Source: Afipia sp. (GTDB taxonomy: Bacteria > Pseudomonadota > Alphaproteobacteria > Rhizobiales > Xanthobacteraceae). Taken from it: DNA of 64,000 bases. Shown one piece after another: positions 44,617 to 53,466 of this stretch. The translations under genes were made by a program, and so were the position numbers. How positions within the stretch are numbered: the stretch's first letter is position 1; every line of letters begins with the position of its first letter. The DNA is taken from contig JACQDM010000007.1 in the NCBI GenBank assembly GCA_016201045.1, positions 186,001 through 250,000 on the forward strand, written 5' to 3'. The notes beneath the pieces were generated by a model, which was not told the origin of the DNA, did no database searches, and was given only the letters and a program-made list of their open reading frames with translations.

Positions 44617-45540
44617 TCAGTTCTGGCGGAATGGCGGGAACGGATTCGGCGACGGCTGGCGCTGAACGGGCGGCGGTCCCGAAACTGCCGACGCTGGCGG
44701 CTTCGCGGGTCCCTTTTTCTGACCCACCGGCGCAGCGACTGGCTTCGGCGCTTCCTGTTGCGCCACCGTCGCGTCTGGATCTTTGCAATCCGTCAGCCAG
44801 ACGTCATAGATCGGGTGTTCGATGCCATGCAGGCCGGGGCTCGCGGCAAACATCCAGCCGGAAAAAATACGCTTCACTTCGCCTTGCAGCGTGATCTCAT
44901 CGACTTCGACGAACGAGTCGGTGTTGGCCGACGCTGTTGCAGGCCGCGTGTAGCACGCGTCAGGCTTAATGCGCAGCGCGCCGAACTGAACGGTCTCGCC
45001 GATGTCGGCATCGAATTTGATGATGCGGCCGGTGATCTTATCGAGGCCCGCGAACACAGCCTTCTTGTTGACGATCTTCTGCGCGGGCGGCTCGGTGACG
45101 ACCTCATCACCCGGCTGCAAGGTTGCCGGCGTCGGGGGCGTGGCTCCGCCGCGCGGCTGCTTCTGGCCCGGAGGCAGGCCCGGCAATGGGTTGGGGGTCG
45201 GAGGAACAGTTGCGACGTTCGGCGTTCCCTGCCCCGGCACCGCAGGCTGGTTCGGAGCGGAGGCACTTCCGGGCGGTGGCGGCAAAGGTTGCGATTGAAA
45301 CGAGCCGGGCGGAGGCACGCCCTGACCTTGCGGACGCGTCGGTGCCGGGAGCACACGGCCTTGCGGCAATTCGGGGACCTCTTCCTCTTCGGCGTCCGGC
45401 TCCCTCGGCGCAACCTGCGCCGGCGGTCGCGGGCGATCCGAGAAAATGTTTCCGATCTGCGCGCGAGCGGGCACCGCGAACGACATCAGCGACGCGCTCA
45501 AGATTGTCGCAGCAAAGACTGGAATGGCTGGGCGGAACAT
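44617..45540 (-). CDS. DUF2155 domain protein, exported, proline-rich
   Basis: About 307 residues. A signal peptide (cleavage near VPARAQIG) is followed by about 120 residues of Pro/Gly/Gln-rich low complexity, then the DUF2155 domain (NKKAVFAGLDKITGRIIKFDADIGETVQFGAL with Cys in KPDACYTRP and in WLTDCKDP), and another Pro-rich tail. The two cysteines probably form a disulfide. The family is restricted mainly to alphaproteobacteria and its function is unknown. Starts at 45540, 45576 or 45615 are possible; 45540 puts the signal peptide first. An NDUFA12-family gene lies just upstream on the same strand. Confidence 0.83.
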   Translation of the reverse strand: MFRPAIPVFAATILSASLMSFAVPARAQIGNIFSDRPRPPAQVAPREPDAEEEEVPELPQGRVLPAPTRPQGQGVPPPGSFQSQPLPPPPGSASAPNQPAVPGQGTPNVATVPPTPNPLPGLPPGQKQPRGGATPPTPATLQPGDEVVTEPPAQKIVNKKAVFAGLDKITGRIIKFDADIGETVQFGALRIKPDACYTRPATASANTDSFVEVDEITLQGEVKRIFSGWMFAASPGLHGIEHPIYDVWLTDCKDPDATVAQQEAPKPVAAPVGQKKGPAKPPASAVSGPPPVQRQPSPNPFPPFRQN

Positions 45541-45652
45541 TTGCGCGGATGACTCGGCGAATCTGGCTCGCGACATTCTATCGAAATGCGCCGCGCGCAG
45601 GCCATCGGTTAACATGCGGATTGCGGCAGGGAAAGGGCGGGGCTGCCGCCGT

Positions 45653-46063
45653 TTATTGGCCCGGATTCCACGGCTGGTAGTCGCCGGTGGCCTTCGGCCG
45701 TCGCCCAGTGGACAGCGTCGAACCCGACGGCCGATAGGCTGCCGGTGTCCCGGTCATGTTCGGACGGTGCGGCTTCTGCCATTCGCGCGGCGTGTAGCGC
45801 TCCTCAGTCGGCGGTACGTCAACTGTGTGATGCAGCCAGCCGTGCCACGACGGAGGAACGCGCGTCGCTTCCGCGTATCCGTTGTAGATCACCCAACGCC
45901 GCTCGAACCCAAGCGTCGGATCGATCTTGCCGCCGCGTGTCCGGTAATAACGATTGCCGCCCTCATCCTCACCGACCAGTTCGCCGAAGCGCCAGGTCCA
46001 GAACTGCGTGCCGAACGTCTGACCATTCCACCATGTGAAAATGCGTAGCAAAAACAACTTCAT
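45653..46063 (-). CDS. NDUFA12 (B17.2)-family NADH:ubiquinone oxidoreductase subunit
   Basis: A 136-residue protein of the family of the mitochondrial complex I accessory subunit NDUFA12. Conserved segments are WWNGQTFGTQFWTWRFGELVGEDE, GNRYYRTRGG, RRWVIYNGYAEATRVPPSWHGWLHH and PHRPNMTGT. Alphaproteobacterial complex I carries this accessory subunit, which binds on the matrix (cytoplasmic) side. The nuo operon is not in the window. Confidence 0.92.
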   Translation of the reverse strand: MKLFLLRIFTWWNGQTFGTQFWTWRFGELVGEDEGGNRYYRTRGGKIDPTLGFERRWVIYNGYAEATRVPPSWHGWLHHTVDVPPTEERYTPREWQKPHRPNMTGTPAAYRPSGSTLSTGRRPKATGDYQPWNPGQ

Positions 46064-46220
46064 GGTTTGGATCCAAATCCGGCGGCGCAGTTGCGCAATC
46101 GGTATTTGATGGCATTCGACTCAAGATTTGTCCAGCACCAACAGCAGCTTGATGCGCTGCGTGAACAACGGAACGGCCCGTGCGTTATCTCGCCTGCATG
46201 GTGCAATCCCATAGGGTCTG

Positions 46221-47384
46221 ATGATCGATACATTTCGCGGCGCTTATGCCGCCATCGCTGCCGGGCTTGTGGCTCTGCCGAACTGGCTGCTGACCGCACT
46301 CATCGTTGGGGGATCGCTCGTTGTCGCCGTCACCTTCTATGCCGTGATCGTGCAGACAATGCGGAGCGCCTTCGGCGTCCGCCATCCAAACGCGCGCGCG
46401 TTGCTGACACGCAGCAAGGGACCGTTTCGGCTGGGGTTGATCGTGCTCGCGCTGGCCTTCTCAGTCAGAGTCGCGCCGATCAATGCCGATGCGGCAATCG
46501 TGTTCGGCAACATTCTGAACGTCGCCTTTATTGCGCTGATCGGCTGGATCGCATCGACAGCGGTGGAGATCGCGTCGCAGATTTACGTCCGCCGTTTCAA
46601 ACTCGACGCCGAAGACAATCTGCTCGCACGAAAGCACGTCACGCAGGTGCAAATTCTCAAGCGCGCCGCAGATACGCTGATTGTCATTGTCACGGTTGCT
46701 GCTGCGCTCATGACATTCGACAAAGTCCAGCAATATGGCGTCAGTCTTTTCGCATCCGCCGGCGTCGCAGGTCTCGCTATCGGTCTTGCCGCGCGCCCAT
46801 TGCTCGCAAATCTGATTGCGGGCGTTCAGATCGCGACTGCGCAACCGATCCGCCTCGACGATGTGGTGTTTCTCGAGGGCGAATACGGCACCATCGAGGA
46901 AATCACCTCGACCTACGTCGTGATCAAACTGTGGGACTGGCGACGGATGGTGGTACCGCTCAGCTACTTCATCGAAAAGCCGTTCCAGAACTGGACGCGC
47001 GAAACCTCCGCGCTTATCGGGTCGGTATTTGTTTACGTCGACTACACCGTGCCGATCGGGCCGCTGCGCGAGAAGCTGATGGAGATCGCGCGAGCGTCGC
47101 CGCTTTGGGATGGGCGCGTTGTCGAGCTGCAGCTCAGCGACGCCAAAGAGCGAACTATCGAACTTCGCGCGCTCGTCAGCGCGCGAAGCGCGCCGGCCTC
47201 ATGGGATCTGCGCTGCGAGGTTCGCGAAAAACTGATTGCCTATCTGCAGGAAGAATACCCGGACGCCCTTCCCCGAACACGGCAGGAGGTCATCGGGCGC
47301 CGGTCAGCAAGCCTAAGCGAGCCCGACCGGCCCTCCCACGTCCCAGAAGCACGACCGCAATCCGCACGCGGCATCCGTTCCTGA
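46221..47384 (+). CDS. Mechanosensitive ion channel, MscS family
   Basis: A 387-residue channel with about five N-terminal membrane helices. The pore helix and gate segment is Gly/Ala-rich (FASAGVAGLAIGLAARPLLANLIAG, about residues 177-201), then the beta domain (IRLDDVVFLEGEYGTIEEI, RMVVPLSYFIEKPFQNW) and an alpha/beta cytoplasmic vestibule. It should release solutes on osmotic down-shock. The C-terminus is a basic, disordered tail. It is divergent from the NDUFA12-like gene. Confidence 0.88.
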   Translation: MIDTFRGAYAAIAAGLVALPNWLLTALIVGGSLVVAVTFYAVIVQTMRSAFGVRHPNARALLTRSKGPFRLGLIVLALAFSVRVAPINADAAIVFGNILNVAFIALIGWIASTAVEIASQIYVRRFKLDAEDNLLARKHVTQVQILKRAADTLIVIVTVAAALMTFDKVQQYGVSLFASAGVAGLAIGLAARPLLANLIAGVQIATAQPIRLDDVVFLEGEYGTIEEITSTYVVIKLWDWRRMVVPLSYFIEKPFQNWTRETSALIGSVFVYVDYTVPIGPLREKLMEIARASPLWDGRVVELQLSDAKERTIELRALVSARSAPASWDLRCEVREKLIAYLQEEYPDALPRTRQEVIGRRSASLSEPDRPSHVPEARPQSARGIRS

Positions 47385-47508
47385 ACGGGAACTGCCCCAG
47401 AAGCGCCTGAATTCAAACCAAGATTTGAAGAGTTGAAACGGGAACACGCTGGTATCCCGCGCGTAAGGCCCGGTGGTTCCGATTTCGGAGCGGGATTTGG
47501 AGATATCG

Positions 47509-47949
47509 ATGATGACGTTGAAGAAGGGCTGCGCGGTCGCCGCGCTTGCACTCGTGCTTCCGATGACTGCGGTGACTTCGGTTAACGCGGCTCCCCTCGC
47601 CAGCGCGACCGCGCTGTCTTCGGCAACCCATAGCAATTCAGATGTGACGCAGGTTCAATGGCGCGGTCGCCGCGGCGGCTGGGGTCCTGGTGTCGGCATC
47701 GGCCTGGCGGCGGGCGCTTTGATCGGCGGCGCAATCGCAGCCGGCTCGTCACCCTATTACGGACCGGGCTACGGTTATGGCTACGGGCCCGGCTACTACG
47801 GTCCGGCATACGCACCTGCTCCGGTCGTCGTTGAACCCGGCTACGGCGGCGGCGATGCAGAGGCCTACTGCATGCAGCGCTACAAATCCTACGATCCGGC
47901 TTCCGGCACCTATCTCAATTACGACGGCAATCGCTATCCCTGCCCGTAA
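47509..47949 (+). CDS. BA14K family exported protein
   Basis: A 146-residue protein with a signal peptide (cleavage near VNAAPLA), a Gly/Ala hydrophobic stretch (GVGIGLAAGALIGGAIAAG, about residues 62-80), a Gly/Tyr/Pro repeat region (YGPGYGYGYGPGYYGPAY), and the C-terminal BA14K motif YCMQRYKSYDPASGTYLNYDG ending in YPCP. The family was named for a Brucella immunoreactive protein; its role is unknown. GGAG lies 6 nt before ATG 47509, and a second ATG follows at 47512. A terminator follows. Confidence 0.88.
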   Translation: MMTLKKGCAVAALALVLPMTAVTSVNAAPLASATALSSATHSNSDVTQVQWRGRRGGWGPGVGIGLAAGALIGGAIAAGSSPYYGPGYGYGYGPGYYGPAYAPAPVVVEPGYGGGDAEAYCMQRYKSYDPASGTYLNYDGNRYPCP

Positions 47950-47973
47950 TCGAACCTGAATTTGGAAACACGA

Positions 47974-48005
47974 AAGCGGCGCATGAAAATGCGCCGTTTT
48001 GTTTT
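47974..48005 (+). terminator. Intrinsic terminator after BA14K gene
   Basis: CGGCGCAT (47977-47984) pairs with ATGCGCCG (47989-47996) across a GAAA loop, with AAA before and TTTTGTTTT after. It lies between the BA14K gene and the convergent autotransporter gene. Confidence 0.85.
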
Positions 48006-48020
48006 GCGTGACGATGCTTT

Positions 48021-50528
48021 TTAGAACGCGACCTTTACGCCACCCTTTGCGGTCGCCGTGCGGCTGGAATCCGTCGTTGCGGTATATTCGGCTGCGCCGA
48101 AAACCGTCCAACCGGAGATGTGCCGCCAGTCGAAGCCGACGCCCGCATATCCGCCGAACACATCGTTTTTGCCGGGCGCTGCGAACGGTAGGCTCTGTCC
48201 AAGCAGGATCGTATTCACTGTCGTGTCGCCCGCGCGCTGCAACGCCAACACACCGAGTGTTCCGGAAATCTGCATGCGCTGTGACGGTACCGGAACGCTC
48301 GTATGCGTGAACGTCACCTCGCCTCGCTCCTCAAAATTGTGCGAGGTTCGTGAAGCGACGGTCAGGTTGTTCGTCGAGCCGCTTTCCTGATAGCCACCGA
48401 AACCGGCAGCCAGATAACGCACGCGTCCCGTCGGCGTCATCGTGATGTTAGCGGCAATCGGCATCCTCACGCCGTAGGCAATTTCAGGGCTGACGAACCA
48501 GCCATCGTAACTCGCGGAGGCGGTTTCAAATCCACCGGGCGCAAGATTGTTCGTCATGTTACGTCGAAGATCGTTGTTGCTGTGTCCGCCGAGCAGCGCA
48601 AAATCGAAGAATGCTTGGTTCATTGCATAGCGGCCGTAGATGCCGCCAAACACGATGTTGCTCGTCGTGTCGCCCGAATTCATGTCGACAGTCGACTTGA
48701 TTGAGCCTGCGCCGAGCAGCCCGCCGACTCGCAGGTCGGGGCGGAACTTCTTGTCGGCGCCCAGCGTGCCGCCGTAAAAATTATTGACCGAACGCAGCGT
48801 CGGCGCATCGGCGTCCTGAATGCGCTGGCCAGCAAATCCCTGCGCCCAGACGCTGGTGCCGTCTTTTGCCGTCACGCTCGGATTGCTGAACAGCACGCGG
48901 TCGGTACTCGCATAGTTGAGCGACGAAATCCCGGCGAACGCATCGCGCGCCATGTCGACCGCAACGTTACCTGACGGCGCAAAGCCGATCGGGGTCGAGC
49001 CGCCGCTCATCGGGGCAGGATTGTTCAGGCGACTCGTGACCATCGACGAAATCGTGTGCGAGAAATCGGCAACGTTCTTGTCCTGAACGGCGAACGATGT
49101 CGGATCAAGGATCGCGACGGTGTTGCCGAAAATCACAAAAGGCGCGCCGCCGAAGACATTTACGGGGGCGCCTGTGTCGATAAGGCCTCCAATGGTGCCG
49201 CCACACCCGCAGGTCAATCCGAACGTGGTGACGGAAGACATGTCACCGCCGCTATAGAAATTTACGGTGGTCGGAGCGGTCCCGAAAAACGGCGTGCCAT
49301 CGTTGAGGCCGATGCGGCCGATAATCCGCGAGCCGGGCAGCAGATTCAGAACCGACTGCACCGTCGCGTCGGTTTGAAACATGTCGAGTGCCACGCCACC
49401 TGTGCGGCTGCCGTCGATCAAACCGGCATTCGACAGCGTTGCGGTACCGAAATTGCCGCCGGTAACGTCGATTTCACCGATGATACGGCCAGCGTTGTAG
49501 GCAGACGCGTTGCCGTCCAGCGAACCGACGACGACGACCTGTCCAAAGCCCGGGGCGTTAGACACATCGACAGTGCCGAAGTTGACGAACGATGCGTTGC
49601 CGCTGTTGGTTGACACCTGCACGCCGTTGAAGTCGGCGACGATGGACCCCCTGTTGAACAGCAGGGCATCGCCCGTTCCTCCACCTGCATCGGCGCCAGA
49701 AACATAAACATCGCCATTGACGGTTCCAAAGTTCGCCAATGTCGCGTTGCCACCGCCGAAGTTCTGTCCGGTTAACGTCGAAATACCGCCCGAAACCGTA
49801 CCCGTGTTGATCGTCGTCGCGTTGCCGGAGCCATCGGTGTGGGTGTCGATCCCCGGCCCGGGTCCGACAAGATTTTGAATCGTGCCGGTATTGATCGTGA
49901 CCGCGTCACCAAAGAATGTGGAAGTCAGCACGGAAACGAAGACGTTGCCGAAATTATTCGTCGTCGCGGTCCCGCCTTGTGTTTGCGTGGTCATCGCTCC
50001 GACCTGACCGCCTATCATGTTGGTCGCAGTCGCATTGCCGTTGACCGCGCCGACAAAAATTTGCGTCGTAACATTGCCCGAGTTAACGGCGGCGGCATTG
50101 CCGCCATTGTTGGCTTGTGCGTTCAACGCGAACGCGCTTCCCGAATTTATAACTGTCGCATTGCCGCCGTTGTTCGAGATGGCTTCAACCGACCCGAAGA
50201 CGGTTCCCTGATTTTGCGAAAGCGCATTGCCGTCATTCGTATTGGCCGACATGCCGTCGACGATGCCAGCTGGCATATTGAGCAGCGTTACATTCTCGCT
50301 GCCGCCTGCCGTTTGGGTGAAGGTGCCCGCACCCGTCTGATCGGAGTTGTTCTGGCAAGCGATGTCGGTCGGCGAGACGGAGCAAATCCACTGCGCGCGC
50401 GCTTCTGTCGGCACCGCGAGGCTGATGAACGAAACCGCTGCGATCAGCGCAAGCGGGAATCGTATTGCGCGTGCCGTGCACGCCCAAATTCCCATCGCCG
50501 ACTTTGTCCGCAACGACGCCACACCCAA
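48021..50528 (-). CDS. Autotransporter (type V secretion) with G-N-A-x-x-x-N-x-G repeats
   Basis: An 835-residue surface protein. A long signal sequence (to about residue 46, PTEARAQ) precedes a passenger of about 360 residues built from at least eleven repeats of the pattern G-(N/D)-A-x-x-x-N-x-G-x-(V/I), such as GNATVINSGSA, GNATTINTGTV and GNASFVNFGTV, which should form a beta-helix. The last 280 residues are an autotransporter beta-barrel (SVWAQGFAGQRIQ onward) ending in Phe (GGVKVAF). The ligand and function of the passenger are unknown. A start at 50495 (MGIWAC) is also possible. The 148-bp gap upstream (50529-50676) should hold the promoter. Confidence 0.9.
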   Translation of the reverse strand: MGVASLRTKSAMGIWACTARAIRFPLALIAAVSFISLAVPTEARAQWICSVSPTDIACQNNSDQTGAGTFTQTAGGSENVTLLNMPAGIVDGMSANTNDGNALSQNQGTVFGSVEAISNNGGNATVINSGSAFALNAQANNGGNAAAVNSGNVTTQIFVGAVNGNATATNMIGGQVGAMTTQTQGGTATTNNFGNVFVSVLTSTFFGDAVTINTGTIQNLVGPGPGIDTHTDGSGNATTINTGTVSGGISTLTGQNFGGGNATLANFGTVNGDVYVSGADAGGGTGDALLFNRGSIVADFNGVQVSTNSGNASFVNFGTVDVSNAPGFGQVVVVGSLDGNASAYNAGRIIGEIDVTGGNFGTATLSNAGLIDGSRTGGVALDMFQTDATVQSVLNLLPGSRIIGRIGLNDGTPFFGTAPTTVNFYSGGDMSSVTTFGLTCGCGGTIGGLIDTGAPVNVFGGAPFVIFGNTVAILDPTSFAVQDKNVADFSHTISSMVTSRLNNPAPMSGGSTPIGFAPSGNVAVDMARDAFAGISSLNYASTDRVLFSNPSVTAKDGTSVWAQGFAGQRIQDADAPTLRSVNNFYGGTLGADKKFRPDLRVGGLLGAGSIKSTVDMNSGDTTSNIVFGGIYGRYAMNQAFFDFALLGGHSNNDLRRNMTNNLAPGGFETASASYDGWFVSPEIAYGVRMPIAANITMTPTGRVRYLAAGFGGYQESGSTNNLTVASRTSHNFEERGEVTFTHTSVPVPSQRMQISGTLGVLALQRAGDTTVNTILLGQSLPFAAPGKNDVFGGYAGVGFDWRHISGWTVFGAAEYTATTDSSRTATAKGGVKVAF

Positions 50529-50676
50529 CCCCTGTCGACCGTCCGCGTTGATCGCGGATCGGGAACTGCGGGAACCGTATCAGCAGTGCGTTTTCTGGGC
50601 TGTGACAAATGCGATACAGCCGCCGCAAAACGTGTGACAAAGGCCCAATTTCAAAGGTTAATTCGCGTTTTTACCG

Positions 50677-51600
50677 TCAGGCGCGCGATGCCAGAACAAC
50701 GCCTGCAATCGTGAGCAAGAGAGCTGCGATCTGGCCCGGTCCGAGTGGTTCTCCCAATGCAAATGCGGAAGCTAATACGCCGATGACGGGAACCAGCAAG
50801 GTTCCAATCGCGGCGATGGAGGCAGGCAGGCGCTGGAGGGCTGCGAACCAGCACAGATAGGCGATGCAGAACTGCACGACGATGGAATAGAAAAACAGCG
50901 ACCAGCCGAGCGTCGTGAGTTGCGCGAAGTGAGGCGTCTCGATCGCGAGCCCGATCAGCGCCACCGGCAGACATCCGATTCCAATCTGCCAAACAGCAGA
51001 GGTCACCGGCGCCAGCGTCAGCGGCCAGCGTTTTGCAAACACGGTGCCGAGCGCGAAATTGAATGCACCCCACATCGCCAGCGCAATTCCCGGCAGCGTC
51101 GCTTGCGTTGTCGAGACACCCTTGCCGCCCATCAGCGCGACAAGTCCCGCAAGCGCCATCGCCATCGCGATCACGCGCAGCCACGTCATGCGCTCGCCGA
51201 GAATGGGCCATGCCAGAGTGGCCGCCCACACCGGCATTGTGTAAGCAATGACAGCGGCTTCGCTGGCCGGCAGATAAGTCAGCGCGAGGCCCATCAGCGC
51301 CATCCATGACGTGACGTTGAGTGCCGACAGCAGCACAAGACGCGGCCACTGCGCTCGCGGCACGCGCAGGCTCTGGCCGATCACGACCGCAACGCCCGCG
51401 AGCAGAAACGCGCCGATCACGCCGGAAATTCCGCGCATCGACAGCGGCGGCAGCTCAGTGAGCAGCCGCTTCGTCACCGGCCAGTTCATGCCCCAGCCGA
51501 CGGACGTGACGAGCAGCAGCAGATAGCCGACAGTGGTCGCGCGCTTTGCGGCGGCGGGTTTCACTTCGACCGGAATCTCGACTGGCGTGCGCGCGTCCAT
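50677..51600 (-). CDS. EamA/DMT family transporter
   Basis: A 307-residue inner-membrane protein with about ten helices in two EamA repeats (first near residues 25-155, second near 167-305). It resembles drug/metabolite exporters such as those for amino-acid derivatives; the substrate is unknown. The ATG at 51600 has a GAGGA site 6 nt upstream; the frame is open to 51645. It precedes the autotransporter on the same strand. Confidence 0.88.
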   Translation of the reverse strand: MDARTPVEIPVEVKPAAAKRATTVGYLLLLVTSVGWGMNWPVTKRLLTELPPLSMRGISGVIGAFLLAGVAVVIGQSLRVPRAQWPRLVLLSALNVTSWMALMGLALTYLPASEAAVIAYTMPVWAATLAWPILGERMTWLRVIAMAMALAGLVALMGGKGVSTTQATLPGIALAMWGAFNFALGTVFAKRWPLTLAPVTSAVWQIGIGCLPVALIGLAIETPHFAQLTTLGWSLFFYSIVVQFCIAYLCWFAALQRLPASIAAIGTLLVPVIGVLASAFALGEPLGPGQIAALLLTIAGVVLASRA

Positions 51601-51665
51601 GTTGTCCTCGCTTCGTAGCGCACGACAAAGACCACGGGCCGACAAAAACGGCCACCCGGAATCCG

Positions 51666-51698
51666 AAAAACGCGGCGCATGGCGCCTGCGCGCTTTTT
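51666..51698 (-). terminator. Hairpin terminator downstream of the DprA-like cassette
   Basis: AAAAACGCG (51666-51674) pairs with CGCGCTTTTT (51689-51698, one bulge) around a GC-rich inner part. It can terminate in both directions and lies between the DprA-like gene and EamA. The rest of the 266-bp gap (51601-51866) holds nothing else I recognise. Confidence 0.65.
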
Positions 51699-51866
51699 GC
51701 GGATTAAGGCAGCGGAAATTCGTGTGCAGCGCGGGGCTTAGACGCGGAGAGAGGGCGCGAAAGGCGAAACGGTGACGGACTTGGAATCGAATGGCGGAAA
51801 TGGGGCGGGCGGGGTCGATGCAAGTTCGCTTTACGCATCGCTTAGTTCGCGGTCTCGAAATTGTTG

Positions 51867-52577
51867 TTAAAACCGATTAGGGGCAGAGCTTTCAATTATT
51901 TGAAAGATACTTTTCAAATTTGCTTTTCCGGTCGAGCGGCTTCGTTGAAGGGGTATGCCACCACGTTCAATAAGCTGTCGATTACCCTCTCTCCCATCTG
52001 CCATGTCCTCGAAGAAGACAACGAAGAGAGGCTTGTGCGTTTCTAACGCTCGATATCCGGCGTTAAGCGTTCCTCCTCTATCTCCGGCCTCCAAAACGAT
52101 TACCGCGTCGCTCAGTCCGACGATCGCTTTGTTACGTTCCATTGCGCGGTCTGCCCGCCAAATTGCTTCTCGTGGGAAATAGCTAATCACAAGAACTCTG
52201 TTCCAATCCCAGATTTCCTTGATCGTGCGCTTAATTCGAAAGTGGTCTATACCTTCCGGAAGAACGATTATCGTCGAGCCGCCATTGAGTAGCGCCGACT
52301 CATGTGACGCCATATCAACGCCCGACGCATAACCAGAAATCACTATGACTTTGTGCTGACTAAGTTGCTCAGCGCAATCCGCAGCAATAGTCAATCCAGC
52401 ATCGCTTGCCTTTCGAGAGCCGCAAAAGCCAACTCCCCTTTTTTTTAAAAGATCTATGTTGCCAACAAACCATAAGTCGGGCGGCAAAAGTTCGCCGAAT
52501 ATCTGTCTAAGCCTGACGGGATATTCTTTTTCGCCCGCCGAAATTTTCCTGGGTTCGGGAATTACGGATTTAGTCAT
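51867..52577 (-). CDS. DprA/SMF-like (SLOG fold) protein, stand-alone
   Basis: A 236-residue protein with the Rossmann-like core of DprA: GSRKASDAG (about 53-61), SGYASGVDMASHESAL (81-96), GGSTIIVLPEGID (99-111), the RN-type helix MERNKAIVGLSDAVIVLEA (146-164) and GGTLNAGYRAL (168-178). It lacks a C-terminal winged-helix domain and is shorter than housekeeping DprA (about 370 residues). DprA binds ssDNA and loads RecA, while other SLOG proteins bind or cleave nucleotide derivatives. Its ATG overlaps the TGA of a phosphoribosyltransferase gene (ATGA), so the two are co-translated. Base use is AT-richer than the neighbours, a sign of transfer. I infer a conflict or defence role; it is not shown. 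Confidence 0.8.
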   Translation of the reverse strand: MTKSVIPEPRKISAGEKEYPVRLRQIFGELLPPDLWFVGNIDLLKKRGVGFCGSRKASDAGLTIAADCAEQLSQHKVIVISGYASGVDMASHESALLNGGSTIIVLPEGIDHFRIKRTIKEIWDWNRVLVISYFPREAIWRADRAMERNKAIVGLSDAVIVLEAGDRGGTLNAGYRALETHKPLFVVFFEDMADGREGNRQLIERGGIPLQRSRSTGKANLKSIFQIIESSAPNRF

Positions 52578-53377
52578 GTATTGTCCGTATCTCGCCAAGT
52601 TTTCACGCAAAACAATCCGTGAACTTCTTTAGCGCCCATTTCAAACAGCTTCATAGCCACGTATTGCGCTGTCGTTCCCGATTGATACTTGTCGTCAATT
52701 AGGATGATTTTTTTACCCTTAACATTTGTAGGCGCGATTAACTGAGCCGCTTCAAGTGCCTTCCACTTGTCGTCCAGCGAGAGAGCTTTCACACTCTGCT
52801 TCTTCTTCTGGAATTTTACGTCCGCCGAAATATCGATTTTTTTTGTAGCGGCCGCCACGCGCTTTGCTAATTCAGTTGGTAAATCCCAATCTTTTTCCGG
52901 CGACGGAGGAACGGCGCAGACCATCTCGCAGCCGCTATAAAACGGATTATTGGCGATAGCCCCAGCAAGACCCGCACTCAATTTCGCAATCGCTGCTTCG
53001 CTTTTTGAGGCCTTGGCGTCGTGCTCTGCTTGGCCAAACTCAGTGTAAACACCCGCTTCGGCCAAGTTGAAGTCAAACGCCATCGCGCAATCAAGATTGT
53101 CGCGCAAGAAAACATAAGATTTGTGTTTGTCCTGCCATGCCAACGCGCTCGCTATCTCAGCAGCATCCGTTAGGAATTTATAAGGACCGTAGGGTCCGTC
53201 GAGTGTATCGATGCCTGTCTCCTGCTTAAAAAGCCGCTTGAGAGAAGGAAATTTCGGCCCGACAATATGGTGACCCCGCGCTTCGTGATTGCGGACTGCA
53301 GGATTATCGCTGAAACGAAATCTTTTCGGAGAAATACTCCGATGCTCCTGAACGTCTTTAAGTGTGAAAATCGGCAT
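52574..53377 (-). CDS. ComF-like phosphoribosyltransferase paired with DprA-like protein
   Basis: A 267-residue protein. The C-terminal half is a type I PRTase fold: VCAVPPSPEKDWDLPTELAKRVA (about 153-175) resembles the ComF substrate region, KKKQSVKALSLDDKWKAL matches the ComF basic helix, and the PRPP loop is ILIDDKYQSGTT (225-236), with the two acidic residues and the G-T-T turn intact. The N-terminal 100 residues (RNHEARGHHIVGPKFPSLKRLF and on) match nothing I know. It should use PRPP or a phosphoribosyl-containing ligand. The gene is AT-rich, divergent from the SDR gene across 89 bp, and coupled to the DprA-like gene downstream. Confidence 0.75.
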   Translation of the reverse strand: MPIFTLKDVQEHRSISPKRFRFSDNPAVRNHEARGHHIVGPKFPSLKRLFKQETGIDTLDGPYGPYKFLTDAAEIASALAWQDKHKSYVFLRDNLDCAMAFDFNLAEAGVYTEFGQAEHDAKASKSEAAIAKLSAGLAGAIANNPFYSGCEMVCAVPPSPEKDWDLPTELAKRVAAATKKIDISADVKFQKKKQSVKALSLDDKWKALEAAQLIAPTNVKGKKIILIDDKYQSGTTAQYVAMKLFEMGAKEVHGLFCVKTWRDTDNT

Positions 53378-53466
53378 TGTGTGTCTCTAAAATTTAAGAG
53401 CCGTCTATTTTATGCCATGATGCAACTAAGCACATTACCTTAGCAGCGCAACAATCAGTAGAGCCC

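Noticed and set aside
48900-50300. CRISPR-like or tandem DNA array
   Set aside because: The regularity is at protein level in the autotransporter passenger; the DNA units are diverged and without fixed spacers.
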